Assembly (NCBI GenBank): GCA_030599175.1
Contig: JAUVON010000217.1
Location: 1-5,229 of the forward strand
Direction: 5' to 3'
Length of the DNA stretch: 5,229 nucleotides
From: Desulfobulbaceae bacterium
Lineage (GTDB): Bacteria; Desulfobacterota; Desulfobulbia; Desulfobulbales; Desulfocapsaceae
Of the stretch, positions 1 to 5,229 are shown piece by piece. The notes below the pieces were generated by a model. That model searched no databases and had not been told where the DNA came from. It saw only the letters and a list, made by a program, of their open reading frames with translations. The position numbers and the translations under genes were made by a program. Positions within the stretch are counted from its first letter, which is position 1, and each line of letters starts with the position of its first letter.

Positions 1-12
1 GAATACCCGGAA

Positions 13-303
13 ATGCGGCGGGAGATGACAGTCTTCATTCTCCTCAATGTCGACGGCAGGCATGAGAAGCGCATATTTGACAAGCTCATAGCCCTTGACG
101 AAGTAAAAGAAGTACACTCTGTCCACGGCTCTATCGACCTCATTGTCAAAGTGAAACTGGTAAGAGATCTGCTCTCCTCCGACGGAGAACTCCTTTCCGA
201 ATTTATTCTTACAACCATAAGAAAATGGCCGGGTGTAATATCGACCCAGACCCTGATTCCTGGTATTTCCAAAGTAAAAAGGGACGATCATTGTCTCATT
301 TGA
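13..303 (+). CDS. Stand-alone Lrp/AsnC ligand-binding (RAM) domain protein, start uncertain, possibly partial
   Basis: Almost the whole product is one RAM-type alpha/beta domain, the part of Lrp/AsnC regulators that binds amino acids or other small ligands and builds oligomers. Seen: a first strand TVFILLNV (residues 6-13), a helix, then VHSVHGSIDLIVKV (34-47), the usual place of the conserved G-x-D-L/Y-L/I signature, and a last strand with GVISTQTL (74-81). No helix-turn-helix is visible, so by itself it should not bind DNA; family members of this size are ligand sensors or partners of full-length Lrp proteins. The frame is open to base 1, so the gene may begin outside the window. ATG 13 and ATG 25 both lack a well-spaced Shine-Dalgarno sequence; ATG 25 would put the first strand right at the N-terminus, as in many stand-alone RAM proteins. 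The stop is TGA at 301-303. Family assignment is firm; ligand and target are unknown. Confidence 0.8.
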   Translation: MRREMTVFILLNVDGRHEKRIFDKLIALDEVKEVHSVHGSIDLIVKVKLVRDLLSSDGELLSEFILTTIRKWPGVISTQTLIPGISKVKRDDHCLI

Positions 304-309
304 ACAGGG

Positions 310-435
310 ATGGCAGCTCTTTTTCAAAGTAGCCTGGAAGAGAGAAAAGCTTTGGCACCATTACACACTTATGATACTGTTGTTTCAACACGGTTAAGCA
401 ATCTCATTTTAAAACATAAGCCCCTGATACAATGA
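310..435 (+). CDS. Possible small ORF (41 residues) overlapping the SGNH hydrolase start
   Basis: An open frame of 41 codons starts at ATG 310, seven codons' worth of bases short of nothing else: only six bases separate it from the RAM stop. Its TGA (433-435) overlaps the SGNH start codon as ATGA, a classic translational-coupling arrangement, and the SGNH gene has no Shine-Dalgarno of its own. The product begins MAALFQSSLEERKAL, is hydrophilic to mildly amphipathic and basic near its C-terminus (LILKHKPLIQ), with no signal peptide, membrane segment or cysteine. Against it: the GGG before ATG 310 directly abuts the start, third-codon positions are AT-rich compared with the neighbouring genes, and I recognise no family. 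TTG 352, six bases after a purine-rich GGAAGAGAG stretch, is an alternative start. It could be a leader peptide, a gene remnant, or untranslated spacer that happens to be open. Confidence 0.33.
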   Translation: MAALFQSSLEERKALAPLHTYDTVVSTRLSNLILKHKPLIQ

Positions 436-953
436 CACAGATTTTACTTGTTGGAGATTCGCTCGTTGCAGATAATGATTGGCAGCCACGCATGAGACCG
501 CACAAGGTTCAAAACTTTGGGGTTCCTGGTGCGACGACCCGCGATGTTCTGAACATGCTTCCACATATTAAAGAACGAACAAAGGTGGTCGATGTTGTCA
601 TGGTGATGGTTGGCACGAACGACCTGCTCTCCGATAACTATCAGTTTGTCCAGACTTTGAAAAAAATCGTCATTCAACTGCGAAAAGATTACCCCATCGC
701 TGAAATTCTGGTAAACAACCTTTTCCCCATGCATCTCCCCCACCTTCCCCATAACGCTATAACCAGTTTCAATACTCATATTGAAGCAATAACAATGCAG
801 ACAGGATGCTGTTATCTCGACACCCATATTAAATTTCTCAACAATGAGGCTGCAGTCTTTCAAGGCGATGGAGTCCATATCACTGAAGCCGCTTATGAAA
901 TATGGTCCCGCAACCTGCTTGAGCATATTGCTTTTCTAATCGAAGATGACTAA
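432..953 (+). CDS. SGNH/GDSL-family hydrolase (esterase/lipase-like), cytoplasmic
   Basis: Serine esterase of the SGNH fold, 173 residues, a normal length for a single-domain member. All blocks are visible: block I GDSL at residues 8-11 with nucleophile S10; block II NFGVPGATT (28-36) giving the oxyanion glycine; block III GTND (61-64) with N63; block V DGVH (146-149) supplying catalytic D146 and H149. It starts directly with the first beta strand (MTQILLVGDS), so there is no signal peptide and it should work in the cytoplasm. Members hydrolyse carboxyl esters of lipids, acylated sugars or thioesters; the substrate cannot be told from sequence. ATG 432 is the first start in frame after a TAA at 417-419, and lacks a Shine-Dalgarno; it may be translated by coupling to the small ORF ending at 435. 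It is the first confident gene of the plus-strand unit and is followed 56 bases later by the exported OB-fold gene. Confidence 0.93.
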   Translation: MTQILLVGDSLVADNDWQPRMRPHKVQNFGVPGATTRDVLNMLPHIKERTKVVDVVMVMVGTNDLLSDNYQFVQTLKKIVIQLRKDYPIAEILVNNLFPMHLPHLPHNAITSFNTHIEAITMQTGCCYLDTHIKFLNNEAAVFQGDGVHITEAAYEIWSRNLLEHIAFLIEDD

Positions 954-1009
954 CGTGGTGAAGCGCTAATATCTGTTGTTTCCCTTTCCTATAACATGGA
1001 GTTTATGCA

Positions 1010-1804
1010 ATGCCGCAAAATCAGCTACATACCCTGATTATTTCTTTTTTTCTTCTCTTTTCTGTTTACACCACTTTTGCTTCCACTGATGCTGAAGCAT
1101 TTGCAAAAAATACAGAAGGTACCACCGGAACCGTCATTGAAACGATGAACTCTTCCGGATACACCTATATGTTGATAGAATCCGGTGCAGAAAAAACCTG
1201 GGTGGCAATCCCTGAAACCAAAATAGATAAAGGGGCAGAGGTTACCTATAATTCCGGAATGGTGATGAAGAACTTTGACAGCAAGACCCTTAACCGCACC
1301 TTTGAATCTATTATCTTCTCTTCAGGCCTTATGGGAGAAAAAGACGCACCAGTCCATGGTGCAGCAACAGATGATTCTTTTGCAACGGCTGTCAAGACAG
1401 AACAGACAAAGGTTGATGTTTCTGCTCCGGCCATGGGGGCATCCGGGGGAAGCTCCGGTGCAATAGCCCCGTACCAGGAAATTACTGTTGCCAAATCAGA
1501 GGCTGCAAACAGTTACAGTGTTGAAGAGATTTTTTCCCAGGCAAAAAAGCTCAACGGCCAGAAAGTCACTATACGGGGAGTTGTAACCAAGGTCAGTGCC
1601 AATATCATGGGCAGAAACTGGATTCACCTGCAGGACGGCACCGGCAACCCGATGCAGAACAGCCATGATATTGTAGCAACCAGTTCTGAACACCCGGAAG
1701 TAAATTCTGAAATCACCATCGAAGGGGTTGTGGCAGCAGAAAAAGATTTCGGCGCCGGATACAAATATGCCGCGATTATCGAAGAAGCTAAAGTTATAAA
1801 GTGA
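1010..1804 (+). CDS. Exported two-domain protein: NrfJ-like N-terminal domain plus C-terminal OB-fold
   Basis: A 264-residue secreted or periplasmic protein of unknown role. Residues 1-24 form a hydrophobic signal sequence with likely cleavage after TFA (22-24); its n-region (MPQNQLH) carries no Lys or Arg, which is unusual. Residues about 37-107 form a compact beta-rich module with the pattern GTVIETMNSSGYTYMLIES followed by KTWVA, which I associate with proteins annotated as NrfJ-related in anaerobic Proteobacteria. A Gly/Ser/Ala/Thr-rich linker follows (about 109-168, including GASGGSSGA). Residues about 170-264 look like an OB-fold: GQKVTIRGVVTKVS (183-196), IMGRNWIHLQDGTG (199-212) and ITIEGVV (235-241). 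OB-folds of this kind are often labelled nucleic-acid binding, but an exported one may bind another ligand or protein. The protein has no cysteine, so no haem c or disulfide. Start is set by GGAG at 998-1001, eight bases upstream. The TGA stop overlaps the next GTG start. Confidence 0.85.
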   Translation: MPQNQLHTLIISFFLLFSVYTTFASTDAEAFAKNTEGTTGTVIETMNSSGYTYMLIESGAEKTWVAIPETKIDKGAEVTYNSGMVMKNFDSKTLNRTFESIIFSSGLMGEKDAPVHGAATDDSFATAVKTEQTKVDVSAPAMGASGGSSGAIAPYQEITVAKSEAANSYSVEEIFSQAKKLNGQKVTIRGVVTKVSANIMGRNWIHLQDGTGNPMQNSHDIVATSSEHPEVNSEITIEGVVAAEKDFGAGYKYAAIIEEAKVIK

Positions 1805-2379
1805 AAATACCCGTAGACAAGATAGGTTTTGATCTGGATGGCGTTATTGCGGATACTGCAACGACCTTTCTCCATATAGCCTGTACGAAATATGATTACT
1901 GCTCCTTTTCCCATGAGGATATCACCAACTTCGAACTGGAGGACTGTATACCAATCCCCGAGGATCTGGTGGACAAAATTTTTACCGAAATCCTCGTGGA
2001 CTCCCTGGGTTCAGGACTCAAACCAATGAAGGGGGCAGTAGAAACACTCACCTCGATGGCCGTTGAATCGACCATTACTGTTATTACAGCACGTCCGCTT
2101 CGTCGTCCTGTACTCGACTGGATTGATGTTTTTTTCCCTGCTAAGACCAGAGATGCGATTAAGGTAGTTGCAACCGGAGACCATAGCGACAAGGTACGGT
2201 ATATTCATGAGCACGGTTTGAAATATTTTGTTGATGACCGGGCTGAGACATGCATGCAGCTGGCCGGAGAAGATATCATCCCATTCGTTTTCAACCAGCC
2301 CTGGAACCGTAATCGTCACAATCTGCAAAGCGTTGATAATTGGGATGATCTTCGGCAACTGATAGCCACTTCACCCTAA
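1801..2379 (+). CDS. HAD-superfamily phosphatase, 5'(3')-deoxyribonucleotidase (NT5C)-like
   Basis: Mg-dependent phosphohydrolase of the HAD superfamily, 192 residues. Seen: motif I FDLDGVIAD (10-18) with nucleophile D11 and general acid D13; motif II VITARP (94-99) with T96; a likely motif III lysine K131 in GDHSDKVRYI; motif IV FVDDRAE (143-149) with the metal-binding acidic pair D145/D146. The TARP and VDDR signatures and the size fit the NT5C-type nucleotidase branch, which removes phosphate from (deoxy)nucleoside monophosphates; the exact substrate is inferred. A helical cap lies between motifs I and II (about 19-75). Translation starts at GTG 1801, within the four-base GTGA overlap with the previous stop; no other in-frame start precedes motif I and no strong Shine-Dalgarno is seen, so coupling is likely. 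The stop is six bases before the Nudix start, which places two probable nucleotide-processing enzymes side by side. Confidence 0.88.
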   Translation: MKIPVDKIGFDLDGVIADTATTFLHIACTKYDYCSFSHEDITNFELEDCIPIPEDLVDKIFTEILVDSLGSGLKPMKGAVETLTSMAVESTITVITARPLRRPVLDWIDVFFPAKTRDAIKVVATGDHSDKVRYIHEHGLKYFVDDRAETCMQLAGEDIIPFVFNQPWNRNRHNLQSVDNWDDLRQLIATSP

Positions 2380-2385
2380 AACTCT

Positions 2386-2814
2386 ATGGAATGTCCGCAC
2401 TGCAAAGGTAAAATCCAGGTTTATAAAAATCCGGTACCTACAGTTGATATCATCATTGAAATCGGGGATAAGATTGTTCTGATTGAACGAAAGAATCCTC
2501 CCTCCGGCTGGGCATTACCCGGCGGCTTTGTCGATTATGGCGAATCCTTTGAAACAGCGGCCCTGAGAGAAGCAGAGGAGGAAACAGGCCTGAAGGTCAC
2601 CCAACTGCGTCAATTTCGTACCTATTCCGACCCATCCAGGGACAAAAGACACCATACAGTCTCAACGGTATTTATCGGCAAAGGGAAAGGGCTACCCGTT
2701 GCCGGAGATGATGCCAGCCAGGCAGGCCTCTTCACCCTACACAACCTGCCGGAACTGGCATTTGATCATGCACAGATTCTCTCCGACTATTTCGGCACTA
2801 AAAAAAAGTGTTAA
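2386..2814 (+). CDS. Nudix hydrolase, ADP-ribose pyrophosphatase-like, with half zinc knuckle
   Basis: Cytoplasmic Nudix enzyme of 142 residues, expected to split a nucleoside diphosphate linked to another group. The Nudix box is complete and canonical: G47-x5-E53-x7-R61-E62-A-E-E65-E66-T-G68-L69, with E65/E66 as main metal ligands. Around it, [16 protein letters not shown] (32-47) and [14 protein letters not shown] (80-93) match the pattern I know from ADP-ribose pyrophosphatases of the archaeal MJ1149 type, including a proline (P83) downstream of the box; ADP-ribose is therefore the most likely substrate, but this is inference. The N-terminus carries a lone CPHC (3-6), as in Nudix proteins with a zinc ribbon, yet the second Cys pair is absent; the only other cysteine is the last residue, C142. 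Last gene of the plus-strand unit, six bases after the HAD gene, without an evident Shine-Dalgarno, so coupling is likely. No terminator-like hairpin follows. Confidence 0.94.
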   Translation: MECPHCKGKIQVYKNPVPTVDIIIEIGDKIVLIERKNPPSGWALPGGFVDYGESFETAALREAEEETGLKVTQLRQFRTYSDPSRDKRHHTVSTVFIGKGKGLPVAGDDASQAGLFTLHNLPELAFDHAQILSDYFGTKKKC

Positions 2815-2863
2815 AAATCCAGAAACTTAGTAGCCCCATACCTACGGAGCCATAGAGTGTGAG

Positions 2864-2959
2864 TCAGGGGATACAGTCACGCCCATATTTTTTGGCTATA
2901 AAACCAAAGGTTGCAAGACCGACAAGCCCTGAGACTACTATTATAACCAGGTCTTTCAT
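2864..2959 (-). CDS. Small single-pass membrane protein (31 residues) downstream of typA
   Basis: An ORF of 31 codons starts at ATG 2959, seven bases after the typA stop, and ends with TGA at 2866-2864. The product starts MKDLVIIVVSGLVG and contains an uninterrupted hydrophobic stretch of about 19 residues (4-22) followed by a basic tail KKYGR (23-27), then DCIP. By the positive-inside rule the tail would face the cytoplasm and the short N-terminus the outside. The membrane segment holds a small-xxx-small pair (S10/G14) and further glycines G11 and G19, suitable for helix packing. The ribosome binding signal is weak (GGAAAA just before ATG; GGGGG at the end of typA ten bases upstream), so reinitiation after typA is plausible. 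No known family recognised. The clean transmembrane pattern with flanking charges and the position argue for a real gene; the short length means chance cannot be excluded. Confidence 0.6.
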   Translation of the reverse strand: MKDLVIIVVSGLVGLATFGFIAKKYGRDCIP

Positions 2960-2966
2960 TTTTCCA

Positions 2967-4769
2967 TTACCCCCGAATCCGAATCCCCGGTTTCTTTCGC
3001 AGACGAATTGACTGCGGCGTTACTTCAACCAGTTCATCATCATTTATATAGGCGATACAATCCTCAAGAGTCATGGCAACGGGAGGAGTCAGGATAACCG
3101 CCTCATCAGAGCCGGAAGCTCGCATATTGGTCAGTTTTTTCCCTTTCGCCGGATTAACGACCAGATCAGCAGGCCGAGCATGCTCACCGACAATCTGACC
3201 CTGATAAAGCGGCGCTCCCGGCTTAACAAACATCCTGCCGCGATCCTGTAGATTGAATAATGCATAAGCAACTGCTGTGCAAGCCTCCTTGACAACAAGC
3301 ACCCCATTTACCCGGTTGATGATCTCTCCTGCATACGGTCCATATTCTGAAAATACGTACGACATCATGCCCATACCACGAGTATCCGTCATAAACTCGG
3401 AGCGGTATCCAAGAAGGCCGCGAGTGGGAATATTGAAAACCATCCGCACCATGCCGGTCTCAGTTCCCATCTCCTCAAGTTGTCCCTTCAACTTGCCGAG
3501 TTTTTCAATGACAGGCCCCTGGAATTGCTCATCAACATCCACTGTCAGCTTTTCATAGGGTTCAAGAGTCTTACCGTTTTCCTCTTTGAGAATCACCTGG
3601 GGCCTGGTTACCTGGAGTTCATAACCCTCTCTTCGCATCTTTTCGATTAAAATTGAAAGATGAAGCTCCCCACGCCCTGAAACCTTGAAACCAACCGCAT
3701 CTTTCAACGGCTCATACTGCAGAGCCACATCTGCAAGAATTTCACGCTGCAGCCTGTCACCAATATGTCGTGAGGTAACATACTTCCCCTCCTTACCCGC
3801 GAAAGGTGAATCATTGGGAATAAAATTCATGGAGATAGTTGGCGGATCAATATTAATCAAAGGTAAGGGTCTTGGATTGTCCGGATCGGTGAAAGTCACA
3901 CCCACCATCACATCTTCCATACCGGCAATGGCAACTATCTGTCCTACTCCGGCTGACTCCACTGCCACCTTGCCATCGGATTCGAAACAAAAGATTTTTG
4001 TTATCCGTACCGGCTTTATAGAACCGTCACGCCTGGCAACTACAATCGGCTGGTTAATCTTCATGGTGCCGTTAACTACCTTGCCAATACCGAGTCTGCC
4101 TAAATAAGGCGAATAATCAATAGTACCAACCTGCATCTGCAACGGTTCATCAGAGGAGCCGCTGGGGGCCGGTGTATGGTCAACAATCATCTGTGAGACG
4201 TGGTGCATACTACCGCCATCTTCTATCTTGTCTTCAGGGTCAAGAAGAGAGAACCCCTCTTTGGCAGAGGTATAAACCACAGGAAAATCGAGTACATCGT
4301 CAGGGGCATTAAGCTTGGCAAAAAGATCAAAAACCTGGTCGACAACCCACTCACATCGTGCAGCCGGCTTGTCAATTTTATTGATGACGACAATGACCGG
4401 AAGATTATTTTCAAGAGCCTTTTTGAGGACAAAATACGTTTGCGGCATCGGTCCTTCCTGGGCATCCACCAGCAGCAGGGCTCCGTCAGCCATACGCAGC
4501 ACTCGCTCAACCTGCCCACCGAAATCGGCATGGCCCGGAGTATCAATGATATTGATCAAATAATCCTGATACCCATAGGAACCATTTTTCGCAGTTATGG
4601 TTATGCCTCGTTCACGCTCTAAATCCATGGAGTCCATTAGCCGCTCGGAGACCTCCTGGTTATCACGAAACATACCTGAATGCTTAAAAAGCTGGTCGAC
4701 CAGTGTCGTTTTACCATGATCAACATGGGCAATAATTGCCACGTTACGAATTTTACTCTGTTCCATCAT
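2967..4769 (-). CDS. typA: Ribosome-associated translational GTPase TypA/BipA
   Basis: Complete 600-residue translational GTPase of the EF-G-like family that binds the 70S ribosome and supports 50S assembly, stress and low-temperature growth. Seen: G1 AHVDHGKT (14-21), switch region G2 RGITI (54-58), G3 DTPGH (76-80), G4 NKID (130-133), G5 TSAKEG (167-172); then an EF-Tu-like beta-barrel (about 210-300), an EF-G domain III-like part (about 310-395, with [19 protein letters not shown]), a domain V-like part (about 400-485) and the BipA-specific C-terminal domain (about 490-600, with [10 protein letters not shown]). Length is near the usual of about 605-610. The tail ends KKPGIRIRG, lacking the longer basic tail I expect in many relatives. 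Two adjacent ATGs are possible: an AGGA at 4776-4773 lies three bases before ATG 4769 but six before ATG 4766, so the second Met may be the true start. Transcription probably starts from the promoters at 4877-4917. Confidence 0.98.
   Translation of the reverse strand: MMEQSKIRNVAIIAHVDHGKTTLVDQLFKHSGMFRDNQEVSERLMDSMDLERERGITITAKNGSYGYQDYLINIIDTPGHADFGGQVERVLRMADGALLLVDAQEGPMPQTYFVLKKALENNLPVIVVINKIDKPAARCEWVVDQVFDLFAKLNAPDDVLDFPVVYTSAKEGFSLLDPEDKIEDGGSMHHVSQMIVDHTPAPSGSSDEPLQMQVGTIDYSPYLGRLGIGKVVNGTMKINQPIVVARRDGSIKPVRITKIFCFESDGKVAVESAGVGQIVAIAGMEDVMVGVTFTDPDNPRPLPLINIDPPTISMNFIPNDSPFAGKEGKYVTSRHIGDRLQREILADVALQYEPLKDAVGFKVSGRGELHLSILIEKMRREGYELQVTRPQVILKEENGKTLEPYEKLTVDVDEQFQGPVIEKLGKLKGQLEEMGTETGMVRMVFNIPTRGLLGYRSEFMTDTRGMGMMSYVFSEYGPYAGEIINRVNGVLVVKEACTAVAYALFNLQDRGRMFVKPGAPLYQGQIVGEHARPADLVVNPAKGKKLTNMRASGSDEAVILTPPVAMTLEDCIAYINDDELVEVTPQSIRLRKKPGIRIRG
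2975..2986. repeat. Tandem hexamer pair at the 3' end of typA
   Basis: GAATCC occurs twice in direct succession on the plus strand. On the coding strand it encodes the I-R-I-R of the TypA tail. Two copies only, so it could be chance, but it lies exactly where the tail departs from the form I expect in the family. Confidence 0.4.
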
Positions 4770-4781
4770 TTATCCTTTAAC

Positions 4782-4801
4782 ATCCCGGTTTTAACTGGGA
4801 T
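4782..4801 (-). promoter_or_regulatory. Small hairpin just upstream of the typA ribosome binding site
   Basis: The arms ATCCC and GGGAT are perfect inverted complements around a ten-base centre, with two further inner pairs possible after a mismatch. In the typA mRNA the hairpin would end five bases before the AGGA of the ribosome binding site, where it could affect initiation or mRNA stability. It is not followed by a U-run, so it is not an intrinsic terminator. A five-base stem is short and function is inferred. Confidence 0.35.
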
Positions 4802-4876
4802 AAATTTATTCTTGGTCTACTGCCGATTCGGTGAAAAAAGGCGGGACAACTGCAAAAATCAGCATGCAAATTTCAC

Positions 4877-4905
4877 AGTATAACACACAATTATATCTTG
4901 CACAA
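4877..4905 (-). promoter_or_regulatory. Sigma70-like promoter P2 for typA, overlapping P1
   Basis: Reading the minus strand: -35 TTGTGC at 4905-4900 (three of six), a 17-base spacer, and -10 TATACT at 4882-4877 (five of six). The start would be near 4870. Its -35 lies in the P1 spacer and the P1 -10 lies in its own spacer, so the two could not be used at once. It may be a real second start or just sequence similarity around P1. Confidence 0.4.
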
Positions 4906-4917
4906 GAAAACTCGCAA
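4890..4917 (-). promoter_or_regulatory. Sigma70-like promoter P1 for typA
   Basis: Reading the minus strand: -35 TTGCGA at 4917-4912 (four of six consensus bases), a 16-base spacer, and a perfect -10 TATAAT at 4895-4890. Transcription would start near 4883, giving a leader of a little over 110 bases. It lies between the helicase stop and typA, so typA can be transcribed independently of the helicase. Confidence 0.6.
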
Positions 4918-4950
4918 CACTCCAACGAACCAGAACTACGATAATCAATT

Positions 4951-5229
4951 TCACAGTCCTGACAAGATCAGTCCACGACTGTTGGCAGAGCGAAGAAGAG
5001 CAGGAATATTTTCATCGATATAATCAAAAACACGTGCCCGTTTATTTTCTGCCGGACGTATTACCCGGCCAATCACCTGCAAAAGCCTGCCCTCAAAGGA
5101 AATAGGAGTGGTAAGAAATAGAGTCGAGAGACCGGAACAATCAAAACCTTCACCGATAAGCTGCAACGTCGCCACAAGCACCTGAACTTCTCCTTTTTGC
5201 ACCGCATCGACTATTGCACTCCTGTTCTC
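4951..5229 (-). CDS. Superfamily 2 DEAD/DEAH-box helicase, C-terminal part only
   Basis: Ninety-two codons are open from the right edge to TGA at 4953-4951; the gene begins outside the window. GTG 5202 lies in frame but is an internal valine, since the reading frame and the helicase pattern extend upstream of it. Seen, counting from the first residue in the window: motif V region VLVATLQLIGEGFDCSGL (17-34), then TLFLTTPISFEGRLLQ (36-51), and motif VI QVIGRVIRP (51-59) with the arginine-finger arginines R55 and R58, followed by ARVFDYID and a short end. This is the second RecA-like domain of an SF2 ATP-dependent helicase or translocase, of the restriction/repair-type group that includes RadD-like proteins. 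Without the N-terminal part I cannot say whether it belongs to DNA repair, restriction or another defence locus. It ends soon after motif VI, so any extra domain must be N-terminal. Confidence 0.88.
   Translation of the reverse strand, partial: ENRSAIVDAVQKGEVQVLVATLQLIGEGFDCSGLSTLFLTTPISFEGRLLQVIGRVIRPAENKRARVFDYIDENIPALLRSANSRGLILSGL

Noticed and set aside
315..351. Imperfect inverted repeat with AGCT ends after the RAM gene, considered as a terminator
   Set aside because: The stem contains mismatches and G-U pairs, and no T-run follows the right arm.
352..378. Promoter-like TTGGCA with GATACT, also resembling a sigma54 -24 element (TGGCAC)
   Set aside because: As sigma70 the spacer is only 15 bases with a 4/6 -10. 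As sigma54 the required GC at -12 is absent (CA instead).
444..926. 160-codon open frame on the minus strand inside the SGNH gene
   Set aside because: The plus-strand frame carries all SGNH blocks in order. The antisense product shows no recognisable motif and is a shadow of the real gene.
984..995. TATAAC before the exported OB-fold gene, considered as a -10 element
   Set aside because: No acceptable -35 hexamer lies 16-18 bases upstream, and the short 56-base gap fits cotranscription.
2800..2863. Possible bidirectional terminator between the converging units (CACT-A/T run-AGTG at about 2796-2811)
   Set aside because: The stem is only four AT/GC pairs around a homopolymer loop, part of it is still Nudix coding sequence, and no GC-rich hairpin precedes the T-run on either strand.
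2960..3024. Upstream in-frame extension of the 31-residue membrane ORF (Gly/Phe-rich, GFGFGGNGK) into the typA 3' end
   Set aside because: The frame is open back to a TAA but contains no ATG, GTG or TTG, so it could be translated only by frameshifting from typA, for which I see no convincing slippery site with a stimulating structure.
4200..4622. Long plus-strand frames inside typA (also 3685-4107 and 3277-3558)
   Set aside because: They lie wholly within the conserved TypA gene, have no motif or ribosome binding site, and are explained as shadows.

Overview
The window looks like a piece of a Gram-negative, probably anaerobic bacterial chromosome. My best guess is the Desulfobacterota, perhaps Desulfobulbales-like. 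This rests on remembered resemblance of the TypA, Nudix, exported OB-fold and stand-alone RAM proteins and on mid-range base composition, so it is inference and not a database result. I see no tRNA, rRNA, CRISPR array, insertion sequence or phage gene.

Plus strand, 1-2814: an Lrp/AsnC ligand-binding (RAM) domain protein is cut by, or starts very near, the left edge. It is followed by a possible 41-residue ORF (310-435) whose stop overlaps the next start as ATGA. Then come an SGNH/GDSL hydrolase (432-953), an exported two-domain protein ending in an OB-fold (1010-1804), a HAD phosphatase resembling 5'(3')-deoxynucleotidases (1801-2379, GTG start inside the previous stop) and a Nudix hydrolase of the ADP-ribose pyrophosphatase type (2386-2814). 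The overlaps and 6-56 base gaps suggest one transcription unit. Two of its enzymes would act on nucleotides or nucleotide derivatives.

Minus strand, 5229-2864: the C-terminal end of a superfamily 2 helicase enters from the right edge (4951-5229). A 181-base gap follows, holding two good sigma70-like promoters and a small hairpin just before the typA ribosome binding site. typA/bipA (2967-4769) is complete. Seven bases after its stop lies an ORF for a 31-residue, single-pass membrane protein (2864-2959).

The two units converge at about 2815-2863. That gap holds no convincing intrinsic terminator. I found no clearly new multi-gene system. The most useful leads are the two small ORFs (310-435 and 2864-2959) and the unusual mix of genes in the plus-strand operon.
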